From Sagittula salina (GTDB lineage: Bacteria; Pseudomonadota; Alphaproteobacteria; Rhodobacterales; Rhodobacteraceae): a stretch of DNA of 64,000 nt. Of the stretch, positions 57,829-64,000 are shown piece after piece. The stretch is taken from assembly GCF_017813235.1 (NCBI RefSeq), contig NZ_JAGISH010000004.1, positions 162,747 to 226,746 of the forward strand, given 5' to 3'. The translations under genes and the position numbers were made by a program. Below the pieces are notes generated by a model. The model worked only from the letters and a program-made list of their open reading frames with translations. It was not told where the DNA came from and ran no database searches. Position 1 is the first letter of the stretch, and each line of letters opens with the position of its first letter.

Positions 57829-59351
57829 TGCCAGACACCCGGCCTTCCGGCCCGGTGATCCACCTCGACCCGGCTGACAACGTGGCCGTCGCCCGCCGCG
57901 ACATCGCGGCACGCGAGAGGATCGGCGAGGTCACCGCGCTCCAGCCGATCCCCGCGGGGCACAAGATCGCCCTGTGCCCCATCGCGCGCGGCGATCCGGT
58001 GCTGAAATACGCCACCGTGATCGGCTTTGCCGGGGCGGATTGCCCGGCGGGGACGTGGATGCACGCCCATAACGTGCTGATGGACGCGGTCCAGAAGGAC
58101 TGGCGCATCGGGCAGGACTACCGGGCGCCCGACCTCCTGCCATCCGGACAGCGCGCCCGCTTCATGGGATATGCCCGGCCCGACGGGCGGGTTGGCACGC
58201 GCAACATGCTGGGCGTCTTCATCACGGTGAACTGCGCCGCCACGGTGGCGCGGCGGATCGCCGCCGGGTTCGAGGACCGCTCCGACTACGGGAACGTCGA
58301 CGGCGTGATCCCCTTCATCCACCAGCAGGGCTGCGGGATGGAGGCCACGGGCGAGGCGATGGACCTGCTGCACCGCACCCTGGCCGGTTATATCCGCCAC
58401 CCCAATATCGCCGGGGCGCTGGTGGTGTCGCTCGGGTGCGAGCGCAACAATCTTGACCGGTTTTTTGCCGATACCGCGCTGGAGGCCGGCACGATGCTGC
58501 ATACGATCCGTATGCAAAGCGTTGGCGGCACCGCCGCCGCCATCGAGGAAGGCCGCCGCCTGATCCGCGAGATGTTGCCAGAGGCGAACCGCACCGCCCG
58601 AACGCCGCAATCCGCGGAACACATCACCGTCGGCCTGCAATGCGGCGGGTCGGACGGATTTTCCGGCCTTTCCGCCAACCCCGCACTGGGGCGCGCGGTG
58701 GATACGCTGACCCGCCACGGCGGCACGGCGATCCTGTCGGAGTTCCCGGAACTCTATGGAATCGAACACACTTTGACCGCACGGGCCAGGGACGAAGCGA
58801 CCGCGCGCAAGTTCATCGAACGCATCAACTGGTGGCTCGACCACACGGACGGCCGCGACGTGCAGATGCAGGGCATCGTGGGTCCCGGCAACCAGCAGGG
58901 CGGGCTGGCCAACGTGATCGAGAAGGCTCTGGGCGGCGCGAAGAAAGGCGGATCGACCGGCATACAGGCCGTATACAAATACGCCGAGCCGGTGACCGAA
59001 AAGGGCCTCGTTCTGATGGATACCCCCGGCTACGACCCGGTTGCCGCGACAGGGCAGATCGCTGGCGGTGCAACGCTGATTGCCTTCACCACCGGGCGGG
59101 GATCCTGCTTTGGCTCTTACCCCGCGCCGACGATCAAACTTGCATCCAACTCGATGGTATACCAAAACATGGGCGCAGACATGGACATCGACTGCGGCAC
59201 GATCATCGACGGGACCGCGACGCTGGACGGGATGGGCGAGGAAATCTTTCGCCACATCCTCGCCACGGCTTCGGGGGAGCGGACGAAGAGCGAGGTCGCC
59301 GGTGTCGGTGCCGAAGAATTCGCCCCATGGCCCATCGGCGTGACCGGTTGA
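57828..59351 (+). CDS. UxaA/GarD family (altronate/galactarate) dehydratase
   Basis: 507 residues, close to GarD (about 523) and UxaA (about 495). The N-terminal SAF-like domain (about 1-95, ending AGTWMHAHN) precedes the catalytic part with GYARPDGRVGTRNMLGV, GCGMEATGEAMDLLHRTL, VVSLGCERNN, QCGGSDGFSGLSANPALG and TTGRGSCFGS. These enzymes dehydrate hexonate or hexarate using iron. Having both this and an IlvD/Edd dehydratase in one cluster suggests two entry substrates or a branched route. The start overlaps the RraA-like stop. Confidence 0.92.
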   Translation: MPDTRPSGPVIHLDPADNVAVARRDIAARERIGEVTALQPIPAGHKIALCPIARGDPVLKYATVIGFAGADCPAGTWMHAHNVLMDAVQKDWRIGQDYRAPDLLPSGQRARFMGYARPDGRVGTRNMLGVFITVNCAATVARRIAAGFEDRSDYGNVDGVIPFIHQQGCGMEATGEAMDLLHRTLAGYIRHPNIAGALVVSLGCERNNLDRFFADTALEAGTMLHTIRMQSVGGTAAAIEEGRRLIREMLPEANRTARTPQSAEHITVGLQCGGSDGFSGLSANPALGRAVDTLTRHGGTAILSEFPELYGIEHTLTARARDEATARKFIERINWWLDHTDGRDVQMQGIVGPGNQQGGLANVIEKALGGAKKGGSTGIQAVYKYAEPVTEKGLVLMDTPGYDPVAATGQIAGGATLIAFTTGRGSCFGSYPAPTIKLASNSMVYQNMGADMDIDCGTIIDGTATLDGMGEEIFRHILATASGERTKSEVAGVGAEEFAPWPIGVTG

Positions 59352-59379
59352 GGCCGCGCAAAAAAGGATCGGAGACCTC

Positions 59380-60894
59380 ATGACCTTCAAACCCCACGGC
59401 AAACACCTGATCGCAGGCGAGTGGATCGCCGGCGAGCAGAGCTTCATGTCGGAGCCCGCCACGGGCGAGGCCCATGCGTTCAGCGTTGGCACGCCCGATC
59501 TGGTGAACAAGGCCTGCGCAGCGGCCGAGGACGCCTTCTGGAGCTACGGCTACACCACCCGCGAGCAGCGCGCGGAATTCCTGAACGCCATCGCGGACGA
59601 GATCGAGGCCCGCGCCGATGCCATCACCCAGATCGGCACGGAGGAAACCGGCCTGCCCGAGGCGCGCCTGCAGGGCGAGCGCGGCCGCACCACCGGCCAG
59701 CTGCGGCTGTTCGCCACGCACATCCTGAAGGGCGAGTACCTGGACCGCCGCCACGACGAGGCGCTGCCTGACCGCCAGCCGCTGCCGCGCCCCGACATGA
59801 AGATGGTGCAGCGCCCGATCGGCCCGGTCGCCGTCTTCGGCGCGTCGAACTTCCCGCTGGCGTTCTCCACCGCCGGGGGCGACACCGCGTCCGCGCTGGC
59901 CGCGGGTTGCCCGGTGGTCGTAAAGGGGCATTCCGCCCACCCCGGCACCGGCGAGATCGTCGCCGAGGCGATCCACGCCGCGATCCGGAAGACCGGCATG
60001 CCGGCGGGCACCTTCAGCCTGATCCAGGGCGGCAAGCGTGACGTGGGCCAGGCGCTGGTGCAGCACCCGCTGATCAAGGCCGTCGGCTTTACCGGCTCGC
60101 TGGGCGGTGGCCGCGCGTTGTATGATCTGTGTGCGCAACGCCCCGAACCCATCCCGTTCTTTGGCGAGCTGGGATCGGTCAACCCGATGTTCGTCCTGCC
60201 GGAGGCGACAAAGGCTCGCGGCGCGGAGATCGGCAAGGGCTGGGCGGCCTCCCTTACCATGGGCGCGGGCCAGTTCTGCACCAACCCCGGCATCGCCGTG
60301 GTCCAGAAAGGCGCCGAGGGCGACGCGCTCGTGCAGGCCGCCGCCGACGCGCTGCGCGGCGTGGCAACCCAGTGCATGCTGACCGACGGTATCGCGTCGG
60401 CCTACAAGGACGGCAAGAAGCGCTTTGACGGGCGCAACGTGGTTCGTCCGGTGCTGACCACCGAAAGCGAGGGCCGCAACGCCTTGCCGAACCTCTACGA
60501 GACCGACGCGGACGACTACCTGCAGGATCACGCACTGGGCGAGGAGGTCTTTGGCCCGCTGGGTCTGATCGTGCGCGTCTCCGGCCCCGACGAGATGGTG
60601 GAACTGGCGAAGGGCTTTGAAGGGCAGCTGACCTGCACGCTGCATCTGGACGATGGCGACATCGCCGTGGGCCAGCGCCTGATGCCCGTGCTGGAGCGCA
60701 AGGCCGGCCGCGTGCTGGCGAACGGTTTCCCCACCGGGGTCGAAGTGTCCGACGCCATGGTGCACGGCGGGCCGTACCCGGCCTCGACGAACTTTGGCGC
60801 GACCTCCGTGGGTACGCTGGCGATCCGCCGCTTCCTGCGGCCGGTGTGTTTCCAGAACCTGCCCGACGCGCTGCTGCCGGGCGATCTGGCCTAA
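59380..60894 (+). CDS. Aldehyde dehydrogenase, probable 2-oxoglutarate-semialdehyde dehydrogenase
   Basis: NAD(P)-dependent aldehyde dehydrogenase of 504 residues. Catalytic residues are visible: Cys300 (GAGQFCTNPG), Glu263 (FFGELGSVNP), Asn157 (GASNFPL) and Lys182. The divergent ASNFPLAFSTAGGDTASALAAGCPV block matches the KGSALDH subgroup found with sugar-acid dehydratases. It would oxidise 2-oxoglutarate semialdehyde to 2-oxoglutarate for the TCA cycle, finishing the pathway. Last gene of the island, followed by a strong terminator. Confidence 0.94.
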   Translation: MTFKPHGKHLIAGEWIAGEQSFMSEPATGEAHAFSVGTPDLVNKACAAAEDAFWSYGYTTREQRAEFLNAIADEIEARADAITQIGTEETGLPEARLQGERGRTTGQLRLFATHILKGEYLDRRHDEALPDRQPLPRPDMKMVQRPIGPVAVFGASNFPLAFSTAGGDTASALAAGCPVVVKGHSAHPGTGEIVAEAIHAAIRKTGMPAGTFSLIQGGKRDVGQALVQHPLIKAVGFTGSLGGGRALYDLCAQRPEPIPFFGELGSVNPMFVLPEATKARGAEIGKGWAASLTMGAGQFCTNPGIAVVQKGAEGDALVQAAADALRGVATQCMLTDGIASAYKDGKKRFDGRNVVRPVLTTESEGRNALPNLYETDADDYLQDHALGEEVFGPLGLIVRVSGPDEMVELAKGFEGQLTCTLHLDDGDIAVGQRLMPVLERKAGRVLANGFPTGVEVSDAMVHGGPYPASTNFGATSVGTLAIRRFLRPVCFQNLPDALLPGDLA

Positions 60895-60915
60895 GCGACT
60901 GACCGATTGAAAAGG

Positions 60916-60944
60916 AAAGGCCCCGGGCGATCCCCGGGGCCTTT
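60916..60944. terminator. Bidirectional rho-independent terminator
   Basis: Twelve-base stem AAAGGCCCCGGG (60916-60927) with CCCGGGGCCTTT (60933-60944), 5-nt loop. T/A runs on both sides serve the sugar-acid operon (+) and the cyd operon (-). Confidence 0.88.
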
Positions 60945-60947
60945 CGC

Positions 60948-61079
60948 TCATTTCAGGCCAGCCTCACGGTCGGCGTCTTCGGCCAGCCGCGCATCTTCGC
61001 GCAGTTCCAGCCACATGGCGTTCAGGACGGCAAAGGCCGCCGCCAGCGGCAGTCCGAGAATCCAGGCGAAATACCACAT
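60948..61079 (-). CDS. cydX: Cytochrome bd oxidase small subunit CydX
   Basis: 43 residues starting MWYFAWILGLPLAAAFAVLN and then AMWLE, the near-invariant CydX/YbgT signature: one membrane helix followed by a charged tail (REDARLAEDADREAGLK). CydX stabilises the heme centres of the bd quinol oxidase. GGAG precedes the ATG at nine bases. It lies 15 bp after cydB and 4 bp before the shared terminator. Confidence 0.93.
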   Translation of the reverse strand: MWYFAWILGLPLAAAFAVLNAMWLELREDARLAEDADREAGLK

Positions 61080-61094
61080 GTGTACAGCTCCGTT

Positions 61095-62252
61095 TCAGTA
61101 TTCGGCGTGTTCGTTGACGTCGTGTTCGGACACCTTGCCCCAGAGCACCTTGTAGACCCAGGCGGTGTACATGAGGATCAGCGGCATGAAGATCGCCATG
61201 CCCACCAGCATCACGAACAGCGTCAGATGCGAGGACGATGCGTCCCACACGGTCAGCGATGAGTTCGGATCGACGTTCGAGGGCAGGATGAAGGGGAACA
61301 TGGTCAGCCCCACAGAGGCGATGATGCCGGTCACGGCGACCTTCGAGCACAGGAATGTCGTCAGTTCGCGCCCCGCCCGCAGGCCCATGATCGCCCCGGC
61401 GATGCCGAGGAAGCCCATCACCGGCGCCACGATGATCCACGGGCGTTCCGCATAGGCCGAGAGCCAGCTGCCCTGGCGCACGACCTCGTTGTAGAGCGGG
61501 TTGGACGGGCCGTCATGCGCCACCGCGCCGGTGTAGGCATAGCCATCGACAAAGCCCGCCAGCACCAGCCCCCCCAGCGCGTAGCCCCCGGCGGCGACCA
61601 GCCCCGCCAGCGTGCCGATGCGGCGGGCACGGTCCTTCACCGGGCCGTCGGTCTTGATCGACAGCCACGCCGCCCCGTGCATCACCAGCATGGAGACAGA
61701 GACCACCCCCGTCAGCAGCGCGAAGGGGCGCAGCAGTTTCAGCAGCTTCATCAGCGTGCCGCCCTCGTAGATCGACATGAGGTCCGGCGTCAGGCGGAAG
61801 GGCACGCCAAGCAGCACGTTGCCCACCGCCACGCCGAACAGCAGCGCAGGCGCGGCGCTGCCGACGAACAGCGCCTTGTCCCAGCGTTCGCGCCACACCG
61901 GGTCGGCGCGTTTGGAGCGGTACTTGATCGCCACGGGGCGCAGGATCAGCGCCGCGAGGATCATGAACATGGCAAGGTAGAAGCCGGAGAACGACACCGC
62001 ATAAAGCGGTGGCCATGCGGCGAAGATCGCGCCACCGCCGAGGATGAACCAGACCTGGTTGCCCTCCCACACCGGCGCGATGGAGTGGATGACCAGACGC
62101 CGCTCCGTATCGGTCTTGGCCACGAAGGGCAGCAGCGCGCCCACCCCCATGTCAAAGCCATCGGTCAGCGCGAAGCCGATGAAAAGCATCCCCATCAGGC
62201 CCCACCAGATCAGGCGCAGCGCTTCGAAGGACAGAAAATCGTGCAGGATCAT
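61095..62252 (-). CDS. cydB: Cytochrome bd ubiquinol oxidase subunit II
   Basis: Membrane subunit II of the cyanide-resistant quinol oxidase, 385 residues and about eight or nine helices. Family blocks are LIWWGLMGMLFIGFALTDGFDMGVGALLPF at the N-terminus, APVWEGNQVWFILGGGAIFAAWP and GLTMFPFILPSN near the C-terminus. It lies 6 bp after cydA in the cydABX operon. The enzyme works at low oxygen or under respiratory inhibition. Confidence 0.97.
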   Translation of the reverse strand: MILHDFLSFEALRLIWWGLMGMLFIGFALTDGFDMGVGALLPFVAKTDTERRLVIHSIAPVWEGNQVWFILGGGAIFAAWPPLYAVSFSGFYLAMFMILAALILRPVAIKYRSKRADPVWRERWDKALFVGSAAPALLFGVAVGNVLLGVPFRLTPDLMSIYEGGTLMKLLKLLRPFALLTGVVSVSMLVMHGAAWLSIKTDGPVKDRARRIGTLAGLVAAGGYALGGLVLAGFVDGYAYTGAVAHDGPSNPLYNEVVRQGSWLSAYAERPWIIVAPVMGFLGIAGAIMGLRAGRELTTFLCSKVAVTGIIASVGLTMFPFILPSNVDPNSSLTVWDASSSHLTLFVMLVGMAIFMPLILMYTAWVYKVLWGKVSEHDVNEHAEY

Positions 62253-62258
62253 GGCTCT

Positions 62259-63878
62259 TTACTCCGCCGGTTCCGCGATAGGGCTCTGGTTGCGGCGCGT
62301 GGACAGGCGCGCCCGGTGGCGTTGCTGCCAGGCGTCTGTTTCGTCCACGTCCTGATAGGGCCCCTTGCGGATGTATTTCACCATCAGGCTCATCTCGATG
62401 ACAAAGAGCACGGTGTAGAACAGCGTGAAGCCCGCCAGCGTCAGCAACAGGTCGCTGACCGACAGGTGCGAGGCCGAAAGCGCCGTCGGCAGCATCCCGT
62501 CCACGGTCCATGGCTGGCGGCCGAATTCGGCCACGAACCAGCCCAGTTCCGCAGCGATCCACGGCATCGGAATCCAGACCACCGCCGTCCACAGCGCCCA
62601 GCGCGGATAGCTCATGTGCCGGAAGGAGGTCCGCCAGAAGAAATACCCGGTCAGCAGGATGAAGGTGAAGCCAAGCGCCACCATGATGCGGAAGGCATAG
62701 AACAGCGGAAACACGCGCGGCACCGTATCGTCGGCGGCCATCTGGATCTGTTCCTCCGTGGCCTCGCGCGGGTCGTCCACATAGCGTTTCAGAAGGAAAG
62801 CATAACCAAGATCGACAGAGTTCTGCTGGAACACGAAGCGCGATTCCGACGGGATCTCTTCGCCATTCGTGCGCGCCTCGCGCACCTGCATCAGCGCGTC
62901 GTAGGCGATGATGCCCCGGCGGATGCGGTCGACGTTTTCCTCCACCAGCTGGGCGATGCCGGGGATTTCCTCGTTCAGGGACCGGGTGCCGATCAGGCCC
63001 ATGACGTAGGGAATGTGGATGGCATAATGGGTTTCGCGCGCCTCCTGATCGGGGATGCCGATCAGGGTGAATGCGGCGGGTGCCGGCTCGGTTTCCCACA
63101 TGGCCTCGATGGAGGCGAGCTTCATCTTCTGGGTTTGCGAGGCGGAGTAGCCGCTTTCGTCCCCCAGCACCACGACCGACAGCGCGGAGGCGAGACCAAA
63201 GGCCGAAGCCACCGCGATCGACCGCCGCGCGAGGTCGATATGCCGCCCCTTCAGCAGGTACCACGACGACACACCCAGCACGAAGAGCGCCGCCGTCACG
63301 TAGCCCGCCGACACGGTGTGCACGAATTTCGCCTGCGCCGCTTCGTTGAAGATCACCTCGAAGAAGGAGGTCATTTCCATGCGCATGGTTTCGGGGTTGA
63401 ACTCCGCCCCCACCGGGTTGACCATCCAGCCGTTGGCGATGAGGATCCACAGCGCCGAGAAGTTCGACCCGATCGCCACCAGCCAGGCGACGACGAGGTG
63501 CCCGACCTTCGACAGCTTGTCCCAGCCGAAGAAGAAGAGCCCGACGAATGTCGCCTCCATGAAGAAGGCCATCAGCCCTTCCATGGCCAGCGGCGCGCCG
63601 AAGACGTCACCGACGTAATGCGAATAATAGGACCAGTTCATGCCGAACTGGAATTCCATGGTGATGCCTGTGGCGACGCCGAGCACAAAGTTGATGCCGA
63701 ACAGCGTGCCCCAGAATTTGGTCATCTGCCGCCAGATCGGGCGATTGGTCATTACGTAGACCGTTTCCATGATCGCCACGAGGACCGAAAGGCCCAGCGT
63801 CAGCGGCACGAAGAGAAAATGATACAGGGCCGTCATCGCGAATTGCAGGCGCGACAGCTCTACGAGGCCGATTTCCAT
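62259..63878 (-). CDS. cydA: Cytochrome bd ubiquinol oxidase subunit I
   Basis: Catalytic subunit I with hemes b558, b595 and d, 539 residues. The heme-ligand region LYHFLFVPLTLG (His20) is early, then NFVLGVATGITMEFQFGMNW, FVHTVSAGYVTAA and the quinol-site block FGRQPWTVDGMLPTALS. The length and QQNSVDLGYAFLLKRYVDD region suggest a long Q-loop. First gene of cydABX. About 120 bp of its upstream region lies in the window, with no operator I can name. Confidence 0.97.
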   Translation of the reverse strand: MEIGLVELSRLQFAMTALYHFLFVPLTLGLSVLVAIMETVYVMTNRPIWRQMTKFWGTLFGINFVLGVATGITMEFQFGMNWSYYSHYVGDVFGAPLAMEGLMAFFMEATFVGLFFFGWDKLSKVGHLVVAWLVAIGSNFSALWILIANGWMVNPVGAEFNPETMRMEMTSFFEVIFNEAAQAKFVHTVSAGYVTAALFVLGVSSWYLLKGRHIDLARRSIAVASAFGLASALSVVVLGDESGYSASQTQKMKLASIEAMWETEPAPAAFTLIGIPDQEARETHYAIHIPYVMGLIGTRSLNEEIPGIAQLVEENVDRIRRGIIAYDALMQVREARTNGEEIPSESRFVFQQNSVDLGYAFLLKRYVDDPREATEEQIQMAADDTVPRVFPLFYAFRIMVALGFTFILLTGYFFWRTSFRHMSYPRWALWTAVVWIPMPWIAAELGWFVAEFGRQPWTVDGMLPTALSASHLSVSDLLLTLAGFTLFYTVLFVIEMSLMVKYIRKGPYQDVDETDAWQQRHRARLSTRRNQSPIAEPAE

Positions 63879-64000
63879 GGTACCTGTCCCCTGGATGTTC
63901 CCGTGCGCTGTCCGGGATCACAGCGGCGGGAGGAGTCGTATTTCAAGTTCCTGATGCGTCGCGGGGGGCGCACCGGCGAATGCTTTAACTCAGATATCGG
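63879..64000. other. Upstream region of cydABX (window edge)
   Basis: GC-rich leader and possible promoter. No clear FNR box or sigma-70 pair is visible in these 122 bases. GGGACAGGTACC precedes the cydA ATG. Confidence 0.4.

Overview
The window is a GC-rich stretch of chromosome from an alphaproteobacterium, most probably a Rhodobacterales (Roseobacter-group) species. The gene content points there: a five-gene F1 operon atpHAGDC without F0 genes, pheS and pheT as separate units, a DUF1244 protein, a DUF2125 protein, a TRAP sugar-acid cluster, choXWV, and an intergenic element with core GAGTATTT...AAGAAGC that I remember as frequent in roseobacters. I see no tRNA, rRNA, CRISPR array, transposase, integrase or prophage gene. 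The species cannot be fixed from this sequence alone.

Layout. 1-6.6 kb, minus strand: pheT (cut by the window edge), pheS, rplT, rpmI, a small membrane protein and pyk. 6.7-9.5 kb: an N-formylglutamate amidohydrolase-like protein, a DUF1244 protein, YqgE and a DsbD-N-domain protein. 9.5-14.7 kb: an RND pump with extra membrane segments and its adaptor. 14.8-17.3 kb: an overlapping minus-strand chain of uracil-DNA glycosylase-like protein, LysE exporter, exported unknown and MoaB. 17.5-21.2 kb: pyrB, a tail-anchored unknown, a dihydroorotase homologue lacking the catalytic ligands, and plsY. 21.3-24.2 kb: an alpha/beta hydrolase, a 2-hydroxychromene-2-carboxylate isomerase-like protein, prs and an H-type lectin-like protein. 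24.4-29.4 kb: the F1 operon. 29.8-35.0 kb: a methyltransferase, gloB, clpA and an M23 peptidase.

35.0-38.6 kb holds a MotA/TolQ-like channel gene abutting a MotB/OmpA-like gene whose product has a very long coiled coil. It looks like an ion-driven, peptidoglycan-anchored motor that is neither flagellar, Tol nor Zorya by its neighbours. 38.7-46.4 kb: ChaC, DUF2125, a second RND pump with a TetR-type operator but no TetR gene, and cysG. 46.6-49.5 kb: choline importer choXWV.

49.5-60.9 kb is a catabolic island. A GntR/FCD regulator is divergent from a TRAP importer (binding protein plus fused DctQM). Next come a 40-residue membrane protein, an IlvD/Edd dehydratase, a 4-TM unknown, a DapA-family lyase, an RraA-like protein, a UxaA/GarD dehydratase and a 2-oxoglutarate-semialdehyde dehydrogenase-like enzyme. 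Together they suggest uptake of a sugar acid and non-phosphorylative conversion to 2-oxoglutarate. 60.9-63.9 kb: cytochrome bd oxidase cydAB with the small subunit cydX.

The best leads are the coiled-coil motor pair, the pyrB region (pseudo-dihydroorotase plus tail-anchored protein), the sugar-acid island with its small protein and three distinct operator-like palindromes, and the cysteine-poor uracil-DNA glycosylase.
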